64,000 nt of DNA. Source: Oegoconia quadripuncta (Eukaryota > Arthropoda > Insecta > Lepidoptera > Autostichidae). Shown here piece after piece: positions 23,122 to 35,328 of this stretch (position 1 is its first letter; the number at the start of each line of letters is the position of its first letter). The position numbers and the translations under genes were made by a program. The notes under the pieces were generated by a model. That model worked only from the letters and a program-made list of their open reading frames with translations, made no database searches and was not told where the DNA came from. Location of the stretch: the NCBI GenBank assembly GCA_949316235.1, contig OX438757.1, forward strand, positions 14,440,657-14,504,656. The letters are read 5' to 3'.

Positions 23122-23450
23122 AACCGCCTCTGTGGCTCAATGTAAACAACATAGGGTTTATGAATCGGAGGTCGCGGGTTCGATCCCCAGCGGGGTACAT
23201 GTTTAGTACATGTTTGGTTGGTGGTAGGGCATTTTAAATGTCCGCCTGGCTAGCTACCACCATCTTATTTAAATCTGCCGCCAAACAGCAATATTAATAG
23301 CATTATTGTGTTCCGGTTGTCAGAGATAAGATAGCCAGTTCCCCAAATATTTGGGTCTCCGGGTCAGTACGCTTCCACCTTCGGCCTCATCTTCACTTAA
23401 CATCAGGTGTGATTGAGGTCAAGTGTTAACCCGTTGTGCATAAAAAAAAA
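23122..23450 (+). mobile_element. SINE A, full length
   Basis: Complete from AACCGCCTCTGTGGCTCAAT to CCGTTGTGCATAAAAAAAAA, about 329 bp. A good reference copy for the family. Confidence 0.9.
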
Positions 23451-24724
23451 TAGAGATCTACATACTTGCACTCACGTCATTGTATGGTGAAAATGTATGG
23501 GAAATTCGTCTGTCAATGTGGTTGTTGAGTTTTGAGGTCACAGCTCTCGACGTTGCTTCCCGGAGCGTGTTAACCTGGAAAGTGACCTCAAAAGGTGAAC
23601 TTTTATATTACTAATAACCTACGAAAGTGTTACAAACGAAGATGATGAAAATAATATAGTGACACGGAAGTGTTATATAAACATATTAGTGATTATAATC
23701 CATTGACCCGGTGGTATGTACTATAGTATTACACATCGAATAGTAATGAAGTAGGTAATTGGAACTGACCTTACCTCACTCAAAGAATAAGTGAAGAATA
23801 AATAATAAGAAGAAAGTTCCGAGTTTCCATTGTGCGTGCATCCTGGCTAGTGTTAGTGCCCCGGCTTCACCCCTTCAAGTGAACAGAAAGTGTGTGTGTG
23901 TTCTGCGCCTCGCTCGTAACGTCGTGCTTCTTCGTCCCTGCCGTACTCGGCACTTATCTATGTGTTTGGGCGAGTGTCGTCAACAATAAGCATTGCCATC
24001 CAACGAGGTAATGCGACCAGCATCTTGGGCGGGTACTCTCCCACATTGTAAACTAAGTATCGTGAATATCGTGAATAAGAACATAGATATTTTTAATCTC
24101 GATAAACGAGTAGTTCCCCGGGATAAACAAATACGTAAAAAAACGTAAGTATAGGCGAAGGATTATAGATTAAAACAATATAAAAGAGAATACAAAAAAT
24201 CTTATTTTAGAGTACTAAAAACTGCGTATAACATACGATATCGGTAAAAATATCCGCAATAATTCTCTAACTCTGCTCTTAGTGAAAAATATTTCGAATA
24301 TAACAACGAATTTAGTAACTTCTATATAAATCTAGACTAATTTTCCTCTTGAATGAAAGCAAGATGTCTGTATTTAGTTAATTTTTTTGTAATAACGCTG
24401 TTGATAAATTGAAAGGGATATTTTAATTTTTCTGAGGTTTTGGATAATTTTAACTATAAAAACAGAGACTGGTTTCTAAAGGCATTTGAAACAGATCCAG
24501 TGTCGCACGCAACTGGTTTCTAAATGGCAGTGGGTAGGTAGGTAGGTACCTGCTCTTGTTTTAAATACGATTCAAAAGGCACGAGATAAATAAATTTATT
24601 ATGTTATGCATAGGTTACATGTTTATTGGAATACCATTTAAGAAATACCTTAGGTATTAACCACCAGTATTTGCACAAAATTGTATCAGAGGCATCTTAA
24701 CAATACACATATATAATAATAATA

Positions 24725-24969
24725 ATAAATATTTGGGACACTTACACCAATCATCTAGTCCCAAACTAAGCAAAGCTTGTACTATGGGTACTAGATAACG
24801 GATAACATACATAAATATTTATATAAACATCCATGTCTCAGGAATAAATGTTCATATTCCTCACACAAACATTTACCCGTCGCGGGATTTCAACCCACAA
24901 CCGTTGGTTTCGCTGACAGGGTCACTATCCACTACACCAATCGGTCGTCCACTATCCACTACACCAATA
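24725..24969 (-). mobile_element. SINE C with duplicated head
   Basis: Full SINE C in minus orientation. Its head CCACTATCCACTACACCAAT appears twice in tandem at the right end, separated by CGGTCGT. Confidence 0.8.
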
Positions 24970-25254
24970 TATACAACTAATAATATTATAAATGCGAATG
25001 TTTGTGTAACAGCAAGTATATAAATAAATACAACAAAGCAAATTGTTTTTTTTTTTCGATTAGATAAAAAAAATATTTCAAATTACACAATGTACGGAAT
25101 ACGGTTAGCATAGTTACTTTTACCATTATTTTGCTGGTAGTACTTAAGATTCCATCCCAATTCTGAAAACCATTCAACTTATAACACTGCAGCCTTGTAA
25201 ATTATCCAGATTTACAAGTTAAAATTTAAATAACGAAACTGCTTAACCGATTTT

Positions 25255-25582
25255 ATTAACAAAGCTAAGAATTTATTAACAAAACATATTATAAAATATC
25301 AGACTATTTAGATGATAATCATTCCTGGACATAATCAGATCGTTCGCATGCCAGGCTATTTCACAATTAATAATGAAATATAAAAACCTTCTTGTAATAT
25401 AAAAACCTTTATGTAAAATCAAAGCCTGATTTTAAAAGAGCAACCCTTCGAGTTTCTTGCTTGTTCTTCTCAGGGCAAAATTGCATTTTGAACAAGCAGT
25501 AGCTTAAAAAATGTAAAATTGACTATTTAAAGTGTACTCTGTGTACCTACAAAATAAAGCATTTTTGACTTTGACTTTGAAC
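25255..25582 (+). mobile_element. Non-LTR family K 3' end
   Basis: The coding tail (..YYKISDYLDDNHSWT*) is followed by the family 3' UTR and AATAAAGCATTTTTGACTTT + GACTTTG. Confidence 0.78.
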
Positions 25583-28500
25583 CTGTCTCCTTATAAAAAC
25601 CGCACTCAATTCGGACCACACATTACTGAGATACGTATGGACAAAAACTAGACACACTTAGCGCTGTATAATGTATATACGTTATACTTATTTATTGTTA
25701 TAACAAGTAAAACAATGACTTACTTAGTACCTACTAAAAGTGATTGAATTATAGAAAATTAATATTTCTATGTACCATTATTACAGAGCAAAAAGTTTAA
25801 TGACTTTTCAAGGGAAACGAGTTCACTTACTATTAGGTATTAGGAGCAAAATCGAGCGTGGCGTTATTGTATGTTCAGCAGGCGTACCACGTAAGAAATG
25901 TTTAAGGTTCAACCTTAAAGTTTAAGGTTTAGCTCGCTTGCGGTCGACCGCAAATTTGGTACCACGTAAGCTCCTAGAAGTAAATTAAGGTTTATCGAGT
26001 TACCATTCGAAAAAAATACAAATGAACTAACTTCTAAACGACGTATCAATAAGTGTATTATTTATAAACGACTGTATACAAGTCATTGATAATCCAAAAA
26101 TATATATTTCTTCCCAAAAGTATTATAACATTAAAAAAAACACGAAATACGTTATAGTAAAAAAAAAAAATTCTTAACTAGCAACACTCACATATTCAAT
26201 ACTCACAATTGTTCCTTTTTACGCAATAGTGTGGAGATACTTAATTTATATTTTATTTATCAATTGAATTAAAAAAGCTAATTGTTAGATATCGACATTT
26301 CCTAAGTTGAAAATGAAAATGTCGTATTAATTAGACTTGTTAAGTCAATAATTAGAATTTCATTTAACAATATTTTATTCACGTACGCGGAACGGAACGT
26401 GGTTTGTTTATTGTTTGTTGCAAAGTTTTTGGAGCGTTTGATAATTTAATACATTTTAGCTTACTTTGGACTTTGTTTATATACCTATATACATATAAAC
26501 TTACATTTGGCGTTTGCAATGGGTAAGTAAGAGTGTTTAAAGAATCATCGAAATAAACCAAACAACAAAATACTAAATAGTTAAATATTTATTTTTCAGC
26601 TACGCTCCATGTACCCCGTTTTCCTTGAGGCCCTAGGACACGAGTGTACGCTGCTCAGACGGGACGGGGAGATGTTACTCCCGTCTTACATTAACACCTC
26701 GACTTGATCGCCGGGGCATCCAATAACTCTGGGAAGACTTAGGAAGCGTGATGAATACCCATTATGACGGGACAGTGATGTTTTTGCCATCGACTCGCTA
26801 AGAAGAATGAAAACGGGAAGAGAGTAAGTAGAACGTAAAGGGTTAGTGCATGTGGTTACCGACGCGTTATAAGAATTGAACCAACCTCTAAAGGATAACA
26901 CTTTATACCAAAAACTTTTGTAGATTATAAACAAACTCAGAATATTAGAGCAGACCGAACATAAGGCTTAAATAGTATGACCACTTTTCATACAAAGTAA
27001 TAAGCTGCATTTAGAGTTGACCTACATATAGAAATTGGTTATTTTGTCTGGTTTATTAGATTACTATTTTGTTTATATCTAATACCACATGAGTTTATTA
27101 TTTGTTCACAAGCAATATGTTTATAACACACTAACCCTTATGTATAGGGATTATCACATTTGAGATAAATGTAGCAAACCTATGTATGAGAAATATATGT
27201 ATGTGTATAATGAATGTATGAGAAAGAGGTTGACTTCTCTTTAATGATAGCATTCCTCCCATCCCCTCAATTAACTTCTGAGTTCCCAATTGTAAATAGT
27301 TTTCAAGTTTATTATATCTTTTCTGTATTACAATGATTTGAAATGTAATCTTCAGCTATAAAGCGGCACCAGTGTGAGACTGGGGTAGATCATCTCTAAA
27401 AAGCCGTTGATGGAAGGAGGGATTACTCTACATCGTTGGGGATGGTTTTGGTGATTACTAATAGTCTACTTTTCATTTGCAGGGGCAGTGCTGACGAGGC
27501 CATCTACATTTTTAATTAGTTTTAAGATATTTGTGTTATTTGATTATTTCTTAATTTGTAAATATCATATCATTTGTATTTTCTTAAATAAATTTTCTTA
27601 AATTAATTTATATTATTTTTTTAGGCTGTGTATTTGATTTTATGTTCTTGAAAAAGGTCGGGTTTTCTTATGGTGCTTCTTTTTCCTGACCTTGTGATCC
27701 TTATTTCACATGAGACAAGTACTCAAAGTCTATACTTAAGTTCGACACTCACATAGTGTAAAATATATATAGTACATCTTCACCTGAAATAAGCTACGAT
27801 GGATTCTTATATGTATATTCAATTATCAAAATACCACAACGTACATGTACAGGGTGGGTTTAACAATCCACAAGGTGAAAAAATATCAGTATATATCCCA
27901 TCATTCTAAAAATATAGTGTAAAACTTTTTAATTAATAGACAATAGAATAGAAGATGGGAATATTTCGGAGATTAGGGTGAGAAGATTCTCTAGCAAAGT
28001 GACAGCTGTCTAAATTCACATACTCCTACAAACTCAACTTTACAGTTATGTGCCTTACGGCTGTTACATATTTTTTTAGGGCCGACTTTTAAATACAAGG
28101 ATTATTGAAAAAAATAATGCTTTTATACCAGGATAACATACTTTTTTTATTATTCAGATACATCCTAAACCAAAGGTAATACAATAACAAAATTAAATGT
28201 TTTATCAAATCATATTAACAAATTAAGAAAATACGAATTACATTGCATCAATTACAAATGTATCTACCTACACAGCATAATATTTACAAATACCAATTAT
28301 ATTGATAAATAATTGAAGTAGCTTAAACTCATAATGAAATATTATGTAGCTTCTCTGCCAGAGCGCTGTCCCTGAAAATCAAAAATAGGTGATTAATAAT
28401 GTGAATAACAAATAAAAGCATAACTATTTCAATCGAAATACTCAGCTTTTCACTGGTGAAGGTGGTTCTAGGACAGCATATAGTTTCAAGCATCCTGTGT

Positions 28501-28792
28501 GGCCTCTGCACTCGACATTGGCTGCTGCTGGAAGTAAATAAATAAATGTAAAAGTTGCAATGTTATGTTCATAAATAAAGCCAGTTTTAATCTGATATAG
28601 GTACTTATGCACTTTTTTCGCATCTATGGCTTTTGTATTTTTCAAGATATTTATTTATTTATTTTAGGGAGATTAACAGCAAAATCAACAAATGAATAAT
28701 AAAACAGAAAACCAATGCCAATAAGAAATCTCCACCTATAGATCATAGCAGTATTAATTAGTATGGCTTACCTGCTGCTTAATTTCACTCTT

Positions 28793-29110
28793 GCCATATT
28801 CTGTTCACCAAGAATTCTCTTATAGTACTTCCTCATGGAAGTTAGCTCATGCTAACTGACGATTTGTGGTGGGGTCTGCTTGTATCACTGCTTCATGTTC
28901 ATTGTTTGTTCTGAGGATCTGCAATTCATGATCACGCTGTTCCTCATCATATAATTCTGGAACAGATAATCAAGCAGCATTGGTAATATTGTACAATATC
29001 ACACAAGCATGGGTGATCATGCCAGCAGTGATAGGATCATAGTGGAGCCCACGATGATGTAATAAGCATCACCAGTGTGCTTTGAGAACGCCAATAACAA
29101 TAAAAATGAC
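28793..29110 (-). pseudogene. Harbinger transposase C-terminal remnant (DDE_Tnp_4 type)
   Basis: The minus strand reads IGVLKAHW*CLLHHRGLHYD then PITAGMITHACVILYNITNA, with stop codons at the W*C position (TGA where Arg is expected) and after NAA, then ELYDEEQRDHELQILR. The VLK-x-RWRCLL-x-x-R-x-LHY-P-x-AG-x-I-x-x-AC-x-x-LHNI block is the signature end of HARBI1-like nucleases. At least two nonsense mutations disable it, and the catalytic DDE core upstream is deleted. Confidence 0.8.
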
Positions 29111-29153
29111 TTTCAAAATACCTATATCTATTGTCTAAATGTATTTCACTCAC

Positions 29154-29393
29154 CTAAAAACCAGACAGACTTTGACTACTACTACTGTTCGATATAGTGT
29201 CTAAGTGGACGATGTCCCCAAATAAAGAATCATGTCTATCGTGACACGTTCTAAGGTGCCTCCGGAGTTCCTGGCGTTGAAGACCATCACAGGCTTCTGC
29301 CGATTCTAACTCATTTAGAAAGAATCCCAGTCGTGCCATTTCGTATAACTTAAGAAAATACACTTCACTCAGATTTTCACTTTTCATGCACAA
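29154..29393 (-). pseudogene. Possible N-terminal part of the Harbinger transposase
   Basis: A 79-codon minus frame with EMARLGFFLNELESAEACDG and LQRQELRRHLRTCHDRHDS. It is placed where the transposase N-terminus should be in this element, upstream of the C-terminal remnant. No motif is decisive; assignment rests on position. Confidence 0.35.
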
Positions 29394-29795
29394 TAATTGT
29401 ATTGGATCACGTTTCTATACTTTATGTCGAAGCTAACAACACGAAATTTCAAGTTTTTTGGCTATATTATCCACAAACGCACGTAGGAAAACTTCGCGGT
29501 TCGAGTTGTCAATGTCAAAATTTTTAGGTTAGAAGATAAACTGCAAACCCAGTTCAACCGCAAAAAATATGCAGTTTATGTCACGTGACCGTAGTTGAAC
29601 GTCAAAACTTTGCGGTTGAACCTTAAACGCTTCTTACGTGGTACGCCTGCAGATGATTGCATGGGAGTACGCCAGCAATCTAACCGTTGGTATTTTAATG
29701 AAGCTATTTCCCACATTTGAGTGGTTGCATGTTTAGAATGTAGACAAAAGACGACTGAGCATCTATTGGGCCTTTTAATACTGACATTGGTGTCG

Positions 29796-29937
29796 ATTCG
29801 GATGTACACCAACTAAACTAAACTAAAACCAGTTTTAGAGTAGTACTGTCTCTTTCTCCTTGGAACAGTACGATGCGACAGCACAACTCCAAAACTGGTT
29901 TTAGTTTACTTTAGTTTAGTTAGTGTACATCCGAATG
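29796..29937. mobile_element. Short MITE with about 40-bp inverted arms
   Basis: The left arm ATTCGGATGTACACCAACTA + AACTAAACTAAAACCAGTTTT is matched in complement by the right arm (AAAACTGGTTTTAGTTTACT..GTTAGTGTACATCCGAAT). Few mismatches over about 45 bases. It lies 145 bp outside the Harbinger end. Confidence 0.75.
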
Positions 29938-30052
29938 GACAACAATAGCATGCTATTATATGCTAATTTCTCTCTCTGTAGGGGATTATTCGAAGTTATA
30001 AAAAAATATTAATTGAAAATTTTGAAAACCCCGGAGAAATCAAATAAAAGCT

Positions 30053-30140
30053 ACCTTATGAATTGGAGGTCGCGGGGTACATGTTTAGTGCTTGGTTTGG
30101 TTGGTGGTAGACCATTTTAAATGGCTGGCTAGCAACTTGG
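30053..30140 (+). mobile_element. SINE A fragment with deletions
   Basis: GGAGGTCGCGGGGTACATGT: the B box segment is deleted. Then TTGGTTTGGTTGGTGGTAGA and a short body piece. Confidence 0.6.
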
Positions 30141-30681
30141 TATATCGGGATGTTGGTATAATTTTATGGATTGCCGATCGAGAGTTTTCTAAATTTTCAG
30201 TTTATGGTGGAATGATGTCATGGACAAAAAAATTAGAATTGTTAGTCTAATTTAGTACATAATATTTGCGGCCAGTACTTTGCCTCCAGCAACTTATTAC
30301 CAAATCTTGACGCATTTTTCTTTTCGCTTTTTACTAGAAAACCAAATTGTGCTTTTATTGGCGTATACTTTTTGCTTATAGTATCGGTAACCTTAAAAGC
30401 ACTTAACCACGTTTTCTTTCCTAAATTCTCAATTCCCCTCAATATCCATTTTTACACACAATAAGTGACAGGACAAAAACAAATGCACAATTAATTAACA
30501 TTTACTTCATTAATAATAAAATCTCAAGTAGCCAATACGTACTTGAGATAAAAACCTCTTACAAATATTACTAGGTAGGTAATAGTTTAATAACTTCATT
30601 AAAAGTATAAAAAATTAAAGAAGTAACGCAGCAGGGGAAATAAAAAAAGAAATATCAACCCAAATAAGAAACTCAAATAGA

Positions 30682-30791
30682 ATTGGTGTGACTATGGGTC
30701 GGGTAAAATGAACGGTAGTCACACCAGTGTGACTACGAATAGATGAAATGAACCATAGTCACACCAATGTCGCAAATTGGTGTGACTACGG
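30682..30791. repeat. Cluster of five alternating TGGTGTGACTA motifs
   Basis: TTGGTGTGACTAYGG occurs at 30683 and 30777, GTGTGACTACG at 30727, and the complement (TAGTCACACCA) at 30714 and 30753. Orientation alternates plus, minus, plus, minus, plus within 110 bases. Confidence 0.75.
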
Positions 30792-30927
30792 ATCGGTTGG
30801 GAGCACGACGTAGAGATGATGATGATGGTAGATGGAAGAGAAATAGAGAGAGAGAGAGCTGCGTTCTTTAGTTATACAGAAATCTGCACTTCAAGCGATC
30901 ATACTGTGTAAAATTTGTTATGTAAAT

Positions 30928-31167
30928 AAATAAATAAATAAATAAATATTTCAGACACTTACACCAATCATCTAGTCCCAAACTAAGCAAAGCTTGTGCT
31001 ATGGATACTAGATAACGGATAAACATACATAACTATTTATATAAACATCCAAGACTCGGGAATAAATGTTCGTATTCATCATGCAAACATTTACCCCTCG
31101 CGGGATTCGAACCCACAACCGTTAGCTTCGCTGATAGGGTGGCTATCCACTACACCAATCGGTCGTC
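30928..31167 (-). mobile_element. SINE C with 8-bp target duplication
   Basis: Full SINE C, minus strand, head GGTCGTC at the right. ATGTAAAT flanks both ends (30920-30927 and 31168-31175). The 3' side is a (TAAA)n run. Confidence 0.88.
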
Positions 31168-31744
31168 ATGTAAATTTCAACGCAATCGGAAGATAGGATG
31201 AAAATTGATTTGCAAGATTTCATTACACCCGGATAACAGGTGACAAATAAAAGCTTGTAAGAACAAGATTGCGCAATGAATAAATAAACATTATGCATCA
31301 TAATGACAGACTTTCTCGTCGTACTTACCTTACTGTATACACATATAATTCAATATGCGTAGGTAATAAATTACGTCTACATGCTTTAGTAGAAAGTTAT
31401 AGGCATTCATGTATGAATGAATATCTCGGAAGTTTGTCCCATTTCCATTCATTGAGGAGGTACCATTGGAGGTCAATCTCAAACATATTTGGAAACGATA
31501 GTTGGATTTTTATTCAAGGAAAACAGGAAAATTTCAGTATTTGCTATGTTTCTTAGGAAAGTCGAAGACAATTCCACGCAGAAAATTATAATAAATAATG
31601 TTTATTGATAGTGTTCGCGATGGATGGGGGACCGTAGATCCATTCATGGGGCCACGACTGTGTGCCTAATTCTTTCTTATACTCTTAATTATTGTTAACG
31701 GCTTGTAGTTTTATGGTAGACCTTATTGTAATACTTGTAATAAA

Positions 31745-31890
31745 ATATTACTGAGGTTTGCTGGAAGAGATTATATAAATGAGCTCGCCCTTTGAAAATT
31801 TTTAATATTGTCCTGATATATTTGTGATTAACGTGTATGCTTATATTCAATAAAGTGTTAAATAAATTAATTATTTAATTAAAAAAAAAA
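31745..31890 (+). mobile_element. LINE 3' UTR fragment (family L)
   Basis: CTGAGGTTTGCTGGAAGAGA, AATTTTTAATATTGTCCTGA and ATATTCAATAAAGTGTTAAA, complementary to 11450-11590, with an A-rich end. Confidence 0.65.
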
Positions 31891-32014
31891 ATAACTTGTA
31901 AGTATAATATAGTATTATTTTCCTTTTTGAATTACAATTTTTATTGTTATTTTGGACTTGAGCGTCCACCTTTGGGCATATGACCGTAACACTGCCTACC
32001 ACTAGTGAAGCTGG

Positions 32015-32883
32015 GGGGCGATTCTCGCGCAATAGACATTATGTCGTATTCGACATATCTCGAAATAAAATGGCGAATGTCGAATGAAACAGAATTTTCG
32101 TATTCTCAAAATGTCACGTTAGAGAATTGTCTATTCCCAGCGCTCGACTTACAACGAGTGGTAAATATCAGTCGACATTGGATCTCTAATCGTCAAATCG
32201 TAGGTATCGTAGTGACATTTCTTTCTGCCAGTTTGGTATTGGAAAAGTGTTTGTGTTTTTGTGTGATTTATCGTCTAAGTGCCATTTATTTAGCTCTTAA
32301 ATCGACAAATTCGACAATGTTAGGTGACGAAGTAATAGGAGTTGACAATTTTATATCTTTATTTATTGGTGATGTCGTAGAAGAAGCTCGAATCTTGGCA
32401 GAGTTTCCTCGTAGACAACGCCTATGGCGCCAAGACCCATATGAAATGCGGGATAATGCTTTTAAAAAAAAATTCCGATTGTCGAAGGACTTGGTTATGT
32501 CAGATTGACACTTGCTTGAATTACGTTTTACGCGGATTTGTTTAACAAACCAGTCATTCTGTGGAATCTTTTTCGTTAGATTTCAATAATAAAGCAATAC
32601 CTTGTAGTTTATTTATACTCTGAAATGAAGTCGGTTAAGTCTTATATTTCAGAACCTATTATAAGGCTGGATTCGTTGATCTCGATTACGACTAAACACA
32701 ATCGATAAAACGGAACGTAACTTAGATCGACATCCCAATAGTTCGTGACATTATATCTCTAGCGACCGCGAGAATACGTTTCTTTCGTATCATAGACATT
32801 TTTGTGACATTTTTAATCGACATTCCACGATTAGACATTATCTCGAATTAGAGATATCTCGCATGAACTGAGAATCGGCTCCC
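32015..32883 (+). mobile_element. Non-autonomous Harbinger-like element, 869 bp
   Basis: The ends GGGGCGATTCTC and (complement) GGGAGCCGATTCTC form short inverted repeats, flanked by TGG on both sides (32012-32014, 32884-32886). The subterminal regions are rich in TCGACATT / TATCTCGAAT words in both orientations. It carries the transposase fragment listed separately. Confidence 0.7.
32317..32508 (+). pseudogene. Truncated Harbinger transposase N-terminus
   Basis: The frame (open from 32005, plausible start MLGDEVIGVDN at 32317) ends EFPRRQRLWRQDPYEMRDNA then FKKKFRLSKDLVMSD*. RR-x-R-x-x-R-x-(D/N)P-(F/Y)E-x-x-D-x-x-F-x-x-x-FRLSK is the conserved N-terminal block of HARBI1-type transposases. 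It stops at TGA right where the helix would continue into the DDE domain, and no such domain follows before the right end. It is a transposase fragment, not a host gene. Confidence 0.7.
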
Positions 32884-32899
32884 TGGACGCGCAGCGTTG

Positions 32900-33900
32900 C
32901 CAGAAATGTGAACGCCGCGAGATTATAGTGGACTTACAGGAAGCGTTACCATCGTCATGAGGCTCCGTGTACTTATATACCTAAACATTATAATAAATGT
33001 GTTTATAATTCACCTGAGCAGGCCCGGTCTGGACTCTTATCTCCCTTCGCCTCTGTGACAATCTTCAACAGGTACTTATACCGGGAATCCATAACTGAAC
33101 ATCGATATACAAACGCATGAAGAACTGTGGTCCGAAATATCGTAGTTCCGATACTCTGTTGGCCGGGACATTGCTTAGACATAAATAGACATATATTTAT
33201 TTGACATCACGCTATAGCAACAAGAATATTAATAAAAACAAGAAAATTATCACAATATACAGAAACAGATTTTGAAATGCGGTGAGTGCAGTGTGATGTC
33301 AAAAATGGACTCCATCTCAGCATATGCTGTAGCATTGTTACAGCACTGGTTTTCAGAGAAGCCCTTCATCAAGAGGCTCCGACGCGATGCGGAAAGTTGT
33401 ACTAGTTGTGCAAATCCATCCACATAACTAAATATAACAGTTGCATATAGATAAAATTAAACATTATTTAATATATGTCGGAGATGGGTTCGGGTGGGCG
33501 TTGCTAGCGACCGGGACGGTGCCAGTCGCGTGGTAAAGGGTGGCTCGGGCAATGGTGATACTATTGCAAGCTACTATAGGCGAATCGTCAACGCATTCGA
33601 TTATGATCATGGAACCTGAGATGCTTACTGGTGAATAGTAAACATTTGCACGCCCCTCATGCCGTACAACTTGGCCCCCGCGTGCAGTCTGTGGAATTCA
33701 AGCGGACCTGGTATTCAATTCCTCCTTGCTCAAATCCCATGACCAACTTCTTATTAGCTAACGACTCACCGGATTCTTCCACGCGTCGGTGATAGTAGGT
33801 AATCAAATCACTCACAGTCGTAGATGTGTTCAGTGGAGCTCCGACTCCTTTGAAGGCTCGTAGCAAAGTCCCTCTCATTTTCGATGTGCCGACCTTATAT
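32900..33900. other. Unassigned stretch with moderately coding-like short frames
   Basis: Contains a 43-codon plus frame (33296-33427, MSKMDSISAYAVALLQHWFS..) and a 73-codon minus frame (33878-33657, MRGTLLRAFKGVGAPLNTST.., then LANKKLVMGFEQGGIEYQV). Base composition is higher in G+C than the surroundings. I recognise no family and see no splice context. Could be relic transposon coding DNA. Confidence 0.3.
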
Positions 33901-33974
33901 TAACGTCGTTTCCGGCGATACCAGCGCCACCAGGTTTACTTCCCATTAACCGCGTATTATGATACTCATTTCAT

Positions 33975-34075
33975 TATTGAAATAATAGATTCTATATCTA
34001 ATCAATAATAATAAATCTATAATCAATAATAATTCTATATCTAATCAATAAAAATAATAAAAAAAAAATAAAGAA
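33975..34075 (+). repeat. Local A+T-rich duplication
   Basis: ATTCTATATCTAATCAATAA occurs twice about 50 bases apart, with interspersed AATAATAAT runs. Confidence 0.7.
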
Positions 34076-34502
34076 ATATATAATAATAAATCGCTATCTA
34101 CGACATATATATACTGAATATTTATACAGGTTGCTTGGGCGACAAACCATACAGCGACAGAATATTCTTCGACGAACGCTAATGCGAAAGAATCCCCCGG
34201 TATATCCAACATGTGTGTGCATGTGTACCCTAGCCCCAGTTCACGTTACTATAATTTCACCATAATGGATTTTCTTTAGACAATGCCAGTGAGAACATTG
34301 GAAATCAATGAAAGTAAGCGGCTCTTTTTAGTTACTCTCTTTATATTAGGGTTCCATTCCGTCATTTTGCAAAACGGAACCCTTATAATTTCGTCATGAT
34401 TGTCCAACTGCATGTCAACATCAAAACCCTTGCAGTTTAAGTTCAATCGCCAGGAAAATGGAAAGATGTGAATTAACAGCCTTCGGGAAACTACAGTATA
34501 TA

Positions 34503-34985
34503 TATTTTTTTCAAACTTCAAACTTCAAGCATTTATTTCAACGTAAGATGCATGATATCATTTGTTGAATGTCAATTTAAATCTATTGGAAATAAAAATA
34601 GGGCTAAGCATTTTTCGGTCACTCAGTATGTCCAAGCTACCACCGCTTCGGAAAGGGAAATCATCTGTGGGAAAAGAAGCGGCGCAAGAAACCAATTTTT
34701 TTTATATATGGAAAAGTATACAACTAATACAATTTTATAATTTTTGGGAGCTGGCCGAGGTATACCAAGCGTTTTTGTCATTCAGGTAGTCACTAATTTT
34801 GTAATAACCTTTTTTTGTTAATGTTGTTTTGACATGGTTTTTAAATTGTTTTTCATTTAGATTAATGATATTCTCAGGTATAAGGTTATAAAAGCGTATA
34901 CAGTGTCCCATAAATGGTGTATTAACTTTGCTCAGTCTGAACATAGAGGTGGATAATTTGTCCTTTTTATTGACTAATTAAATTT
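34503..34985 (-). mobile_element. Non-LTR family K-like 3' end, diverged subfamily
   Basis: The minus frame reads GHCIRFYNLIPENIINLNEK then FKNHVKTTLTKKGYYKISDY and LNDKNAW, the C-terminus of the RT ORF. The 3' UTR contains CGGCGCAAGAAACC and the tail AAATAAATGCTTGAAGTTTG at the left. Confidence 0.75.
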
Positions 34986-35150
34986 TGGATGGGTGTATGG
35001 AATGATTTTTTAGGCATCCCAATATAAGTGTCTCCTATAAGTGTTGATAATACAATATTTATTTAAAAAAAAACTAAAAAAACACTCCAGAGTTCCACCA
35101 TCCAACTCCTGGCACCATTATCAATATGTCGACAGCAAGTGCAATATAGT

Positions 35151-35328
35151 GACGACCGATTGGTAAATGTTTGTGTGACGAATATGAACATTTATTCCTG
35201 AGTCATGGATGTTTATTAAATATTTATGTATGTTTATCAGTTATCTAGTATCCATAGTACAAGCTTTGCTTAGTTTAAGACTAGATGATTGGTGTAAGTG
35301 TCCGAAATATTTATTTATTATTATTATT
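35151..35328 (+). mobile_element. SINE C with internal deletion of the tRNA-like head
   Basis: GACGACCGATTGGTAAATGT joins the first 14 bases of the head directly to the body, removing the B box. Body and ATTTATT tail are intact. Confidence 0.75.

Larger units (their letters stand above)
25879..29649 (-). mobile_element. Decayed PIF/Harbinger transposon, 3.77 kb
   Basis: The terminal inverted repeats begin CAGGCGTACCACGTAAGAA at both ends and continue with TTTAAGGTTCAACC. The 3-base duplication CAG flanks the element (25876-25878, 29650-29652), as expected for PIF/Harbinger. The minus strand keeps a transposase C-terminus (28790-29110). 26370-27640 contains other sequence, perhaps a secondary insertion (see 26784 motif). 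The element is inactive. Confidence 0.85.
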
